Positions 1 through 6,950 of a stretch of 9,096 bases of DNA are shown one piece after another. Below the pieces are notes generated by a model, which had not been told where the DNA came from, did not search any database, and saw only the letters and a list, made by a program, of their open reading frames with translations. The DNA is from Candidatus Methanophagales archaeon (lineage in GTDB: Archaea > Halobacteriota > Syntropharchaeia > Alkanophagales > Methanospirareceae): contig JAGGZZ010000110.1 of NCBI GenBank assembly GCA_021161765.1, positions 1-9,096 of the forward strand, written 5' to 3'. The stretch's first letter is position 1; each line of letters begins with the position of its first letter. Both the position numbers and the translations under genes were made by a program.

Positions 1-96
1 ATAACGCCGAGAGAACAGGTGCAGAGATGCTATGATGCGGCGAAAAGGCATCTGAAAAATGTGAATATAGGTAATAAGCAATTGCTTGGGCTATAA
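1..96 (+). CDS. C-terminal end of an unidentified protein (partial)
   Basis: Frame 1 is open from the window edge to a TAA at 94-96, giving the last 31 residues of a protein. They begin ITPREQVQRCYDAAKRHLKN and end in GNKQLLGL. The composition (amphipathic, charged helix followed by a short strand-like VNIGN segment) looks like real protein rather than chance, but the piece is too short for me to name a family. It runs in the same direction as the amino-sugar cluster and is separated from it by 237 bases of repeats, so an operon link is unlikely. Confidence 0.55.
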   Translation: MTPREQVQRCYDAAKRHLKNVNIGNKQLLGL

Positions 97-137
97 AAAC
101 CTGATGCTAACGAAGGTGGAATATGACAAGAAAACAG

Positions 138-163
138 AAAATAAATTATAAAAATAAATTATA
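138..163. repeat. 13-bp perfect tandem duplication
   Basis: AAAATAAATTATA occurs twice head to tail with no mismatch (138-150 and 151-163). It is AT-only and directly abuts the left edge of the dispersed inverted-repeat element that starts at 164. It may be a recent slippage duplication or part of the junction of that element. Confidence 0.85.
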
Positions 164-298
164 GGCACAGATTAACGCTCGTGGGCTCTGCCCACATCAC
201 CGCAAGCCCTGAAAGGGCTTAATTAACACAGACAGATGATAAGAATCAGCACGGTTAAACTAAAACAAATCTGTGTAAATCAGTGTAAATCTGTGTCC
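164..298. repeat. Dispersed inverted-repeat element, interrupted
   Basis: The left end GGCACAGATT (164-173) is the near-complement of the right end AATCTGTGTCC (288-298), so the whole unit is an imperfect palindrome. The right arm consists of three 10-bp units (AAATCTGTGT, AAATCAGTGT, AAATCTGTGT at 267-296). The left arm continues as ACACAGACAGATGATAAGAATCA after an interruption at 177-221. A related half copy lies at 4858-4889. Such CACAGATT...AATCTGTG units resemble non-coding repeats known from several prokaryotic genomes. No coding potential is seen here. Confidence 0.7.
171..227. repeat. Two-hairpin module flanked by 6-bp direct repeats
   Basis: Two perfect hairpins stand side by side. 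One has a 6-bp stem GTGGGC/GCCCAC with loop TCT (181-195), the other a 7-bp stem AAGCCCT/AGGGCTT with loop GAA (204-220). The pair sits inside the left arm of the surrounding dispersed repeat and is bordered by ATTAAC at 171-176 and again at 222-227. This pattern fits a small inserted hairpin element with target duplication. A transcription terminator for the upstream gene is the alternative, but no T-run follows the stems. Confidence 0.6.
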
Positions 299-333
299 TT
301 AAATAGAAGGAAGCTATACTTTATATACGATAA

Positions 334-1587
334 ATGAAAGCGGTAATTTTAGCGGCAGGCGAAGGGAAACGGATGCGACCTCTTACCTATGAGAAGCCGA
401 AAGTAATGCTTCCCGTAGCGGGAAAGCCATTGGTCGAGCATTTATTGGGGGAAGTGAAAGAAGCAGGGATTAATGAGTTTATATTTGTCGTTGGATACCA
501 CGATGAAACCATTCGCGATTACTTCGGGAAAGGAGAACGGTGGGGTGTTGATATTCAGTACGTAACGCAAAAAACGCAGCTTGGCACTGCCGATGCGCTA
601 CGAAAGGCGGAAGCGCTGGTAGAGGACACAGATAAATTTCTTATGCTGAACGGGGACACAATTGTAAGCGCAGAGGATATCGGAAAAGTCATAACTGACG
701 ATGTTAATATTGCACTTGGAGTAATTAAAGTAAAAAATCCGGAAGATTACGGCGTTATTGAAACCGAAGGCGAGAAGATAACAAAAATACACGAAAAGAT
801 GAAGGAGCCGCCGTCAAACCTGATAAATGCGGGTGTTTATCTTTTGAATGAATCATCTATTTTCGAGGCATTGTCAAAAACGGCTAAATCAAAAAGAGGC
901 GAGTTTGAACTCACGGATTCTTTACAACTGCTGATAGAAGAAGGCAAGCACATCATCTGGAAGCCCATCGAACACTGGGTAGATGTCAGCCACCCCTGGG
1001 ATTTACTGGCGGCAAACGAGCTTTTAATGTGCAAAACCCCTTTCGTTTTGCGAAGAAGCGTTTTTGATAAAACTTTTAAAGAAAGCCTTATTATTCAAGA
1101 ACAAAATGTGAATATAAAAGGTGACGTATCCATCGGAGATAACACCGTGATAAAATCAGGTTCATACATAGAAGGTCCCGTGGTGATAGGCGAAAACAGT
1201 AAAATCGGCCCGAACTGCTATATACGTGCAAATACTTCTATTGGTGATAACTGCCATATCGGAAGTGCAGTTGAGATTAAAAACTCAATTATCATGGACG
1301 GGACGAAAATCCCGCACCTCAGCTATGTTGGTGATTCGGTTATCGGATGCCGATGCAATTTAGGCGCGGGGACGAAAATAGCGAATCTCCGGTTTGATGA
1401 TGCTCCTGTAAAAACAAAATTTGGGCTGGATACCGGGAGAAGAAAGTTTGGTGCAATCATAAGCGACGGCGTGAAAACGGGAATAAACGCAAGTATTGAT
1501 ACAGGCACGGTTATCGGAAACAACACGCTTATCGGACCTGGTGCTTTTGCTACAGGCTATATAGAAAAGAACTCGAGGATATTTTAG
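334..1587 (+). CDS. glmU: Bifunctional sugar-1-phosphate nucleotidyltransferase / acetyltransferase (archaeal GlmU type)
   Basis: This 417-residue protein is predicted to acetylate glucosamine-1-phosphate and transfer UMP to give UDP-GlcNAc, in the cytoplasm. Residues 1-230 form the nucleotidyltransferase: the signature AAGEGKRMRPLT (7-18) with Arg13, Lys23 in KPKVM, QLGTADAL (82-89) and the metal-site Asp108 in NGD. Residues 255-417 are hexapeptide repeats of a left-handed beta-helix. His328, Tyr331, Asn351 and Lys360, with GAGT at 344-347 and ANLRF at 350-354, match the acetyl-transfer site known from Sulfolobus ST0452 in spacing as I recall it. The start is fixed by the motif lying directly after Met1. 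No Shine-Dalgarno is at the right distance. It is followed after 79 bases by a paralog and then by glmS. Sugar preference cannot be proven from sequence, and a Glc-1-P thymidylyltransferase side activity is possible. Confidence 0.88.
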   Translation: MKAVILAAGEGKRMRPLTYEKPKVMLPVAGKPLVEHLLGEVKEAGINEFIFVVGYHDETIRDYFGKGERWGVDIQYVTQKTQLGTADALRKAEALVEDTDKFLMLNGDTIVSAEDIGKVITDDVNIALGVIKVKNPEDYGVIETEGEKITKIHEKMKEPPSNLINAGVYLLNESSIFEALSKTAKSKRGEFELTDSLQLLIEEGKHIIWKPIEHWVDVSHPWDLLAANELLMCKTPFVLRRSVFDKTFKESLIIQEQNVNIKGDVSIGDNTVIKSGSYIEGPVVIGENSKIGPNCYIRANTSIGDNCHIGSAVEIKNSIIMDGTKIPHLSYVGDSVIGCRCNLGAGTKIANLRFDDAPVKTKFGLDTGRRKFGAIISDGVKTGINASIDTGTVIGNNTLIGPGAFATGYIEKNSRIF

Positions 1588-1632
1588 GTGTGAGGTATGA
1601 GGTGTTAGGTGTGAGGGAATACCTCCCTAAAA
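1584..1632. repeat. Short direct repeats and palindrome in the gap between paralogs
   Basis: TTAGGTGTGAGG occurs at 1584-1595 and again, unchanged, at 1605-1616. The first copy contains the TAG stop codon of the upstream gene (1585-1587). TTTTAGG (1582-1588) is complementary to CCTAAAA (1626-1632), and AGGGA (1614-1618) to TCCCT (1624-1628), so the segment could also fold as a nested imperfect stem. It resembles GGTGTGAGG-type intergenic repeats. It may weaken read-through between the two paralogs, but this is not shown. Confidence 0.7.
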
Positions 1633-1666
1633 CCTGAAATCTTGATGAAGGGGGGAAACAAGAAGA

Positions 1667-2860
1667 ATGGCGTTTAGACAGGCGGTTGTGCTTGCTGCAG
1701 GTGAAGGAGAAAGGCTGAGACCGTTTACGGCATCGAAGCCGAAAGTGATGATAAAGATAGCGAACAAGCCGATTCTGCAGTACGTGGTTGAGGCATTGGA
1801 GAGAAACGGAATAAGGCGGATTTTGTTCGTCGTGGGCTACAAAAAAGAGAAAATAATGGATTATTTTGAAGACGGGAAAGAGTTAGGCGTGGAGATAGAT
1901 TATGTGGTTCAGAAACATCTGCTTGGAACTGGAGATGCGCTGAAGCAGGCAGAAGGTAAAACCGACGACCGATTTCTCGTTTTGTCTGGCGATAACGTAA
2001 TTGAAGCGGATACTATTTCCGATTCTGAGCTGCTGAATGCGGGAGAGACCGAAACGGCGATATTGATAAAACCGCAGCAGCAGGACGTGAGCAAACATGG
2101 TGTTGTAACCATGGAGAACGGGATGGTCACGGACATTGTAGAGAAACCCGGTGAAGAAATAAGCAACCTGGTAAATACGGGAATATACGCTTTTCACGAT
2201 TTGGACATATTCGAGTTTATTGATAGAGACCTGACGTCTGGATTAAGAAGTATGATTCAACAGGGAAAGCCGGTAAAAGCATGTGAAACGCACGGAGCAT
2301 GGCTGGATGCCGTTTACCCCTGGAACATCCTGGGTTTGAACGACATCGTCCTGAAGGCGAACCCGGCAAAGATAGAAGGGAAAATTGAACGCAGCGTGAC
2401 AATAGAGGGGCGGGTGTCCGTAGGGAAAAAATCGGTGATAAGAGCGAATTCGTATGTGAAAGGACCCGTCATTATAGGAGATAACTGCGAGATTGGACCC
2501 AATGCGTGTATTTTCCCATCCACGAGTATAGGAAATGACGTTACAATTGGCGCATTTACGGAGATTACGAATTCGGTGTTGTCAGATATGGTAAAAATCG
2601 GCTCGTTCTCCGCTATTCAGCATTCTATTTTTGACGTGGGCTCGTATGCGGAAGGCGGCTTCATAGCACGGAGCGAAGACGCGGATATACAAATCGGCGG
2701 TGAGTACCACCGCGTGAAAGTTGGAGCAATAGTCGGTGAAAACTGCGAGATAGGCAGCAACGTAATCGCGTATCCTGGGACGATAATAGGAAATCGTTGT
2801 AAGATAAAATCAATGAAGGAGCTAAATGGGAAAATACCGGACGGAAGCTGGGTGGTGTAA
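1667..2860 (+). CDS. Paralogous sugar-1-phosphate nucleotidyltransferase with beta-helix domain, acetyltransferase site lost
   Basis: This 397-residue paralog of the preceding gene has the same architecture. The nucleotidyltransferase domain (about 1-230) shows AAGEGERLRPFT (10-21), Arg16, Lys26, LLGTGDAL (85-92) and SGDN (107-110, metal-site Asp109). Hexapeptide repeats run from about 235 to 380. Aligned on the shared K-I before the site, the acetyl-transfer His and Tyr of copy 1 become Ser313 and Ala316. The GAGT and ANLRF motifs are absent, replaced by a shorter GGFIARSEDAD segment. I infer nucleotidylyl transfer only, substrate unknown (Glc-1-P, GlcNAc-1-P or another hexose-1-P). The start is supported by a G-rich Shine-Dalgarno-like GAAGGGGGG at 1648-1655. 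It is likely co-transcribed with the upstream paralog. Confidence 0.85.
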   Translation: MAFRQAVVLAAGEGERLRPFTASKPKVMIKIANKPILQYVVEALERNGIRRILFVVGYKKEKIMDYFEDGKELGVEIDYVVQKHLLGTGDALKQAEGKTDDRFLVLSGDNVIEADTISDSELLNAGETETAILIKPQQQDVSKHGVVTMENGMVTDIVEKPGEEISNLVNTGIYAFHDLDIFEFIDRDLTSGLRSMIQQGKPVKACETHGAWLDAVYPWNILGLNDIVLKANPAKIEGKIERSVTIEGRVSVGKKSVIRANSYVKGPVIIGDNCEIGPNACIFPSTSIGNDVTIGAFTEITNSVLSDMVKIGSFSAIQHSIFDVGSYAEGGFIARSEDADIQIGGEYHRVKVGAIVGENCEIGSNVIAYPGTIIGNRCKIKSMKELNGKIPDGSWVV

Positions 2861-2864
2861 AAAG

Positions 2865-2951
2865 AGCCACTAGCCACTTAGGCACTAGCCACTAGGGGTT
2901 GGGCTAAATACCCCCTGTCCCCAGTGGCCAGTTCCCAGTCCCTAGTGGCTA
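2865..2951. repeat. CACTAG-type palindromic intergenic repeat upstream of glmS
   Basis: TAGCCACTAGGG (2886-2897) is perfectly complementary to CCCTAGTGGCTA (2940-2951), a 12-bp stem with a 42-base loop. Further AGCCACTAG (2865-2873) and CCAGTGGCC (2921-2929) units lie outside and inside the stem, so several alternative foldings exist. It fills most of the 119-base gap between the second nucleotidyltransferase and glmS. It could be a dispersed repeat, a weak terminator or an mRNA stability element. There is no ribozyme signature that I recognise. Confidence 0.75.
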
Positions 2952-2979
2952 TTCGCTATTGGCTATACACTAATAAAAA

Positions 2980-4830
2980 ATGTGCGGAATTGTAGGGTAT
3001 GTAGGAGAAAGGGATGCGCTGCCAATCATTCTGCAATCGCTGAAAAGGATTGAATATCGCGGGTATGATTCGGCAGGAGTTGCATGCATAACGGATAATG
3101 GAATTGAGGTGTACAAGGATAAAGGGAAAGTGGATGACGTTATAGAAAAGATAACCAACTCGAAGAGCATTTCAGCGAACAGTGGAATAGGTCATTGCCG
3201 CTGGGCGACACACGGAGCGCCATCAAAAACGAATGCACATCCACATCTCGATGGCGAAGGCGAGATTGCCGTGGTACATAACGGGATAATCGAGAACTAC
3301 CTATCGCTAAAAGAGGAGCTATTGAGCCAGGGATGCACGTTCGTATCAGAAACCGATACAGAAGTTATACCGCACCTGATCAACCGGGGTTTAAAAAATT
3401 CGGTAAACGTAGAATGGGAACTAAAAGAAGCGGTAAAGGAAGCTTTATCCCGTTTGACCGGGTCTTATGCGATAATCGTTGCAGCAAAGGGTTTTGACGG
3501 TTTAGTAGCAGCGAGGAAGGAATCGCCACTTATTATAGGCGTTGGCGACCGTGAAAACTTCATCGCTTCTGACGTGCCCGCCGTGCTTGAGCAAACGACC
3601 AGGGTAATCTATCTGGATGAGGGCGACCTCGCGGTTGTGAAGAACGATTCGGTGTACATAGAAAACGGAGGTGCCGAAGTAACGAGAGCAGAACGATTAA
3701 TCCCGTGGACGATAGAGGACGCCGAGAAAGGAGGATACGAACACTTCATGCTGAAGGAAATCCATGAGGAGCCGAAGGCAATTACGGATACGCTCCGGGG
3801 TTACGTAACCGGGGATGAGATAACGCTGGGGATTGATTTAGGAATTGAAGGAGATACGAAAGTCAAAAGTATCTTGATGCTTGCATGCGGCACGTCCTAC
3901 TATGCCGCGCTGTGCGGCAAACACATAATAGAGACCTTAGCAAAAGTTCCCGTTCAACTTGAACTTGCATCGGAATTCAATTACTCGGATTTCGTGCTGG
4001 ACGGAGCGAATGTAGTGGCAATGGCAATTACACAATCCGGAGAGACCGCGGATACCTTGATGGCACTGAAAAAAGCGAAGCGATACGGGTGTAAAACGGT
4101 AGCGATAACAAACGTCGTTGGCAGTTCGGCAACGAGAATTGCCGATGAGGCAATATATACGGGGGCAGGTCCGGAGATAGGCGTTGCCGCGACAAAAAGT
4201 TTTGTAGCGCAGCTGGTCATTTTTTATCTGCTGGGGTTACAAAAGCCCCTTGTTGCGAAATTACCCGATGCGGCGTTTTTGGAATATCTCGAAGAACTGA
4301 GGAGAATGCCGCAAATCGCTCGGCTAGTGCTTGACGAAGCAAATGGAGACATACAAAAGCATGCACGGTATCTTTCAAAATATGACCATGCGTTCTTCGT
4401 GGGACGCGGTGTGAACCTGCCTATTGCTATGGAGGGCGCATTAAAACTGAAAGAGATTTCGTACATACATGCAGAGGGTTATGCAGCGGGGGAACTCAAA
4501 CATGGACCTTTTGCACTGCTTACTGAGGATACGCCCGTAGTTGCGATACTAACGCATCAAGCTTCGCAGAACATTTACGAGAAGATGCTGGGAAACGTGA
4601 AGGAGATAAAGGCAAGAGGGGCACCGGTGATTGCAATAGCCGAGGAAGGAGATGAGGAGGTGGAGAAGTACGTGGATGCCGTGATACGAGTTCCAAGGAC
4701 AGGCGCAATATTCTCCCCCATTCCCAATACGGTCGCTCTTCACTTGCTCGCTTACTGGACGGCAAAGGAGCGAGGAGGATGTGAGATAGATAAGCCAAGG
4801 AATCTGGCAAAGAGTGTGACGGTGGAGTAG
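2980..4830 (+). CDS. glmS: Glutamine--fructose-6-phosphate aminotransferase (isomerizing)
   Basis: GlmS makes glucosamine-6-phosphate from fructose-6-phosphate and glutamine, the first committed step to UDP-GlcNAc. The 616 residues fit the family's usual length. The glutaminase domain begins MCGIVGYVG, so Cys2 is the N-terminal nucleophile after Met removal. It is followed by RGYDSAG (27-33), CRWATHG (73-79) and HNGIIENY (100-107, with oxyanion Asn101 and Gly102). The first SIS domain has ACGTSYYAAL (302-311) and TQSGETADT (351-359). The second has GRGVNLPIAMEGALKLKE (475-492), the catalytic segment with Glu492, and GELKHGPFAL (504-513) with His508. The protein ends in the typical NLAKSVTVE. 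The Met-Cys requirement fixes the start. Only a few bases separate the ATG from the upstream repeat and no Shine-Dalgarno is seen, so a leaderless transcript is possible. GlmM is missing from the window. Confidence 0.97.
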   Translation: MCGIVGYVGERDALPIILQSLKRIEYRGYDSAGVACITDNGIEVYKDKGKVDDVIEKITNSKSISANSGIGHCRWATHGAPSKTNAHPHLDGEGEIAVVHNGIIENYLSLKEELLSQGCTFVSETDTEVIPHLINRGLKNSVNVEWELKEAVKEALSRLTGSYAIIVAAKGFDGLVAARKESPLIIGVGDRENFIASDVPAVLEQTTRVIYLDEGDLAVVKNDSVYIENGGAEVTRAERLIPWTIEDAEKGGYEHFMLKEIHEEPKAITDTLRGYVTGDEITLGIDLGIEGDTKVKSILMLACGTSYYAALCGKHIIETLAKVPVQLELASEFNYSDFVLDGANVVAMAITQSGETADTLMALKKAKRYGCKTVAITNVVGSSATRIADEAIYTGAGPEIGVAATKSFVAQLVIFYLLGLQKPLVAKLPDAAFLEYLEELRRMPQIARLVLDEANGDIQKHARYLSKYDHAFFVGRGVNLPIAMEGALKLKEISYIHAEGYAAGELKHGPFALLTEDTPVVAILTHQASQNIYEKMLGNVKEIKARGAPVIAIAEEGDEEVEKYVDAVIRVPRTGAIFSPIPNTVALHLLAYWTAKERGGCEIDKPRNLAKSVTVE

Positions 4831-4857
4831 GAAAAATAAAAACCATCAAATAAATTA

Positions 4858-4889
4858 GGGACGCAGATTAACGCAGATGATAAAAATCA
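4858..4889. repeat. Half copy of the dispersed CAGATTAAC element
   Basis: GGGACGCAGATTAACGCAGA followed by TGATAAAAATCA aligns to the left arm of the element at 164-298, once the two-hairpin module there is removed. Similarity continues weakly into AACTAAAA (4889-4896). The complementary AATCTGTGTCC arm is missing here. This copy therefore serves as the uninterrupted reference for the insertion seen near the left edge. Confidence 0.6.
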
Positions 4890-4992
4890 AACTAAAAAAT
4901 TAAGGAGTTGTATATTATAGATTACATATCACAAATTACATACAAGGAGGAGATAGAGGAAGGGTGTATAGAAATATCAAGGCTAATATTTA

Positions 4993-5077
4993 TTTACCGC
5001 CGAGAGCACGGAGAGCGCTGAGATGACGAAAAAAGATGATAAGCAACTTCCTGACTCTTTGCGAGCTCCGCGGTAAA
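4993..5077. repeat. GCCGAGAG-type imperfect inverted repeat
   Basis: TTTACCGC (4993-5000) pairs perfectly with GCGGTAAA (5070-5077). Inside these ends, CGAGAGCACGGAGAGCGC (5001-5018) resembles the complement of CTTTGCGAGCTCCGC (5058-5072). It resembles ACCGC(G)GAGAG...CTTTGCGAGCTCCGCGGT repeats, which I know as non-coding intergenic units. The inner spacer AAAAGATGATAAGCAACTTC gives no meaningful reading frame. Confidence 0.6.
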
Positions 5078-5158
5078 CAAGTATCAAAATTGATCTCGGC
5101 ACGGTCGAAAACCTTTTGCCCTTAGCCATTTGCCTTTCTCCCTTTTCCTAAGGATAAC

Positions 5159-5290
5159 ATGAAAATCTCAATAATAGGAAGCGGATTTGTTGGCACAGCA
5201 CTTGGAAGAGGGCTTGCAGAACTCGGTAACGAAGTGATTTTCTACGACGTGGTTGACAAAAACCTGCTAAATTATGATTTACAGGAATAA
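5159..5290 (+). pseudogene. N-terminal remnant of a UDP-sugar / nucleotide-sugar dehydrogenase-like gene
   Basis: An ATG preceded by the ribosome binding site AAGGA (5150-5154, 4-base spacing) opens a frame of 43 codons ending in TAA at 5288-5290. The product begins MKISIIGSGFVGTALGRGLA and continues ELGNEVIFYD. This is the beta-alpha-beta Rossmann start (GxGxxG type, with the strand-2 Asp that binds NAD) of UDP-glucose/UDP-ManNAc dehydrogenases or related 6-phosphogluconate/3-hydroxyacyl dehydrogenase-fold proteins. Full proteins of these families are roughly 300-440 residues, so nearly everything is missing. No continuation is seen in the other frames before the 3' end of sepS. I read it as a gene truncated by deletion. 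A functional micro-protein is possible but unlikely. It is not shown in which pathway the parent acted; nearness to the UDP-amino-sugar genes makes UDP-sugar oxidation a reasonable guess. Confidence 0.7.
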
Positions 5291-5342
5291 ATATTAAATC
5301 GAAACCAAATTTAGATATGCAGACATTCATGAATTTTATCCT

Positions 5343-6944
5343 TCAAACCTTTTTAGCCACCACAGTAATAAAAACAGGACCCCTTATGTCTATTTTCTTC
5401 TTCTTTGATGTGACGTACCGCATCGCCATCTCGTCTATCTTTATGTTTATGTCCATCCCGCCTCGCACTATCTTCGCCTTCACTTCGCACGAGTTATTAT
5501 CTATTTCTCCTCTTTCTGCTGCTTCTTCTATCCGGTGTGCGGCAAAAGCGGCAAGAGCATCTACAAACCGTATCCCCGTTGGCACGCCCTCTTCAAACAC
5601 CGATTCCCATTTCTTATCTCGTGGTATTGCCGATAGCGACCCTTCGTGCACTACCACTTCGTTCAAATACGCGGGACCGCACAGAAGCGTGTTCTCCTCC
5701 GGCTCGGTCACCCATACCTCTATATCTGTTCCGAATAAAGAGCCGCGATATGCGAGGAACTCACAGGGCGAGGGCTCGTTCCCTTTCTCTTCACACAGCC
5801 GAACGATATTCTTTGCAATTTCGTCTCCTTCTGCCGTTCTCGGTGTCGCTTCCATGCTTATCATACCCGCTATTTCCAGGTCGCTCAATTCCCATGGTGC
5901 ATAGAATTGCGGGAATGCTAACGCCCGCACGTCTTTTGAATCGTGCAGTATCATCGCTAATCGCTCTACACCTAATCCAAGGTTCACTACGGGATACGGA
6001 ATATCATATTGCGCCAGCGCAGTGGGAGAATAAACCCCAAAAGTAGCTACTTCTACCCAGTCTATTTGAGGATGATATGCAAAAACCTCTATTTGTGTAC
6101 CGGGCATGTAATATTTCGACCGCTTCTCATCCTCACGGAATCGCAGTTTCTCGAACCCGAATTGCGAAAGCAGTCCCGTTGTGATGCTCTTACCTTCTTC
6201 TATGCTTACGTCATCACTGCAGAACACACAGGATGCGGAATGGTAATTACGCAGTCGTATTTCATCCTCGCGCTGCTCTCTTCTGAAACATCTGTCCACC
6301 GAGAACAGTCGTATCGGCAGCGGTTTCTTATTCACGATTTCCGCGAGCGTCAAGAACCAGCCGGAGGTCATGTGACTACGCAACGTAGCCCGTGAAGAAA
6401 CAGGAGCGAGGGTTTTTAATTCCGGGAAGACCGCATCAAGCGCTTTTGTTACCTTCATATCCTCCACGCCTACACTTCTCGCAACTTCATATATCAGGTC
6501 ATCACCGTCTATCTCGCCCTTTTTATATCGGTGCAGCGTATTCTTGAGCGCCGTCATTTCGTCTTTCGAGAGGTCCTTATCAAAGAAGGAGTTCATTTGC
6601 TTCACCCTGCCTTCTGAAATGCCAATGTCCGGACGAGGCAGTCCCGCGAGATAATAGCAGCGGTCTAACACCGCAAGCGCTTCTTTTCCAAATTGTTTCT
6701 TCACTTCTTCCTCTTCTATTATCACGGGATTCATGACTTCCTCAAACCCGAGCCGCAGATACGCTTCTCGCAGCTTCTGGATGGTTTCAAACACGGGATG
6801 GGGCTTTCCATAGCTCAACCCGCGCACCGACCTCGGGTATTTTTCATTGAGGCTTCTCTCACTTAAATACCTCGTGCCCGCCATCCAGGCGGCTTCAAAA
6901 TCCTTGCTCGTTTCTTCTCGCATCTGTTTGGGGTCGAATTTCAT
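5343..6944 (-). CDS. sepS: O-phosphoserine--tRNA(Cys) ligase (SepRS)
   Basis: SepRS is a class II aminoacyl-tRNA synthetase that charges tRNA(Cys) with O-phosphoserine; SepCysS, not in this window, then converts it to Cys-tRNA. The 533-residue length is the family norm. The N-terminus MKFDPKQMREE and the block HPVFETIQKLREAYLRLGFEEV (49-70) are typical. SHMTSGWF (190-197) carries the phosphate-contacting Thr of the known structures. Motif 2 lies around FSVDRCFRREQREDE (214-228), followed by NYHSASCV (233-240) with two serines of the phosphoserine pocket. Motif 3 is NLGLGVERLAM (321-331). The C-terminal half (about 350-533) is the tRNA-binding region. The start is fixed by a strong Shine-Dalgarno GGAAGGAG (complement of 6951-6958) six bases upstream. 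The gene is intact and convergent with the dehydrogenase remnant. Confidence 0.96.
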   Translation of the reverse strand: MKFDPKQMREETSKDFEAAWMAGTRYLSERSLNEKYPRSVRGLSYGKPHPVFETIQKLREAYLRLGFEEVMNPVIIEEEEVKKQFGKEALAVLDRCYYLAGLPRPDIGISEGRVKQMNSFFDKDLSKDEMTALKNTLHRYKKGEIDGDDLIYEVARSVGVEDMKVTKALDAVFPELKTLAPVSSRATLRSHMTSGWFLTLAEIVNKKPLPIRLFSVDRCFRREQREDEIRLRNYHSASCVFCSDDVSIEEGKSITTGLLSQFGFEKLRFREDEKRSKYYMPGTQIEVFAYHPQIDWVEVATFGVYSPTALAQYDIPYPVVNLGLGVERLAMILHDSKDVRALAFPQFYAPWELSDLEIAGMISMEATPRTAEGDEIAKNIVRLCEEKGNEPSPCEFLAYRGSLFGTDIEVWVTEPEENTLLCGPAYLNEVVVHEGSLSAIPRDKKWESVFEEGVPTGIRFVDALAAFAAHRIEEAAERGEIDNNSCEVKAKIVRGGMDINIKIDEMAMRYVTSKKKKIDIRGPVFITVVAKKV

Positions 6945-6950
6945 CTCTTG

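Larger units (their letters stand above)
4831..5158. other. Gene-free gap of degraded repeats
   Basis: These 328 bases hold no convincing gene. They contain a half copy of the left dispersed element (4858-4889), an ATTACATA direct repeat (4921-4928 and 4935-4942), a purine-rich AAGGAGGAGATAGAGGAAGG stretch (4944-4963) that leads only to a 20-codon GTG frame, and an inverted-repeat unit (4993-5077). The last 50 bases are pyrimidine-rich and lead into the start of the dehydrogenase remnant. The mosaic suggests repeated insertions and losses rather than a regulatory region. Confidence 0.6.

Noticed and set aside
123..164. 13-codon frame starting MTRKQKINYK after a GGTGGA sequence
   Set aside because: It is very short, made largely of the AT-rich tandem repeat, and ends at the border of the dispersed element. 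Nothing supports translation.
138..298. A CRISPR array from the repeated 10- to 13-bp units
   Set aside because: The units are too short, contiguous without spacers, and part of a palindromic element. No cas genes are present.
319..328. TATA-like CTTTATATAC just before the first nucleotidyltransferase
   Set aside because: Its centre lies only about 10 bases before the ATG, so transcription would start inside the coding region after the essential N-terminal motif. It cannot be the promoter unless an unusual spacing applies.
2861..2979. A glmS ribozyme or riboswitch upstream of glmS
   Set aside because: The segment is a CACTAG-type repeat palindrome without the conserved pseudoknot core of the bacterial glmS ribozyme, which is also not known from archaea.
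4964..5026. 20-codon GTG frame after the AAGGAGGAG purine run
   Set aside because: The frame runs straight into the GCCGAGAG repeat and its product (Arg/Leu-rich) reflects the repeat rather than a protein.
5325..5334. ATTCATGAAT palindrome between the dehydrogenase remnant and sepS
   Set aside because: A 10-bp AT-rich palindrome occurs easily by chance. It lies between two convergent 3' ends, where an operator is not expected, and it has no T-run to act as a terminator.
5317..6395. Plus-strand open frames of 128-195 codons across this region
   Set aside because: They lie opposite sepS, whose family motifs and Shine-Dalgarno are unambiguous; the plus-strand products are low-complexity Ser/Thr/Arg-rich shadows.
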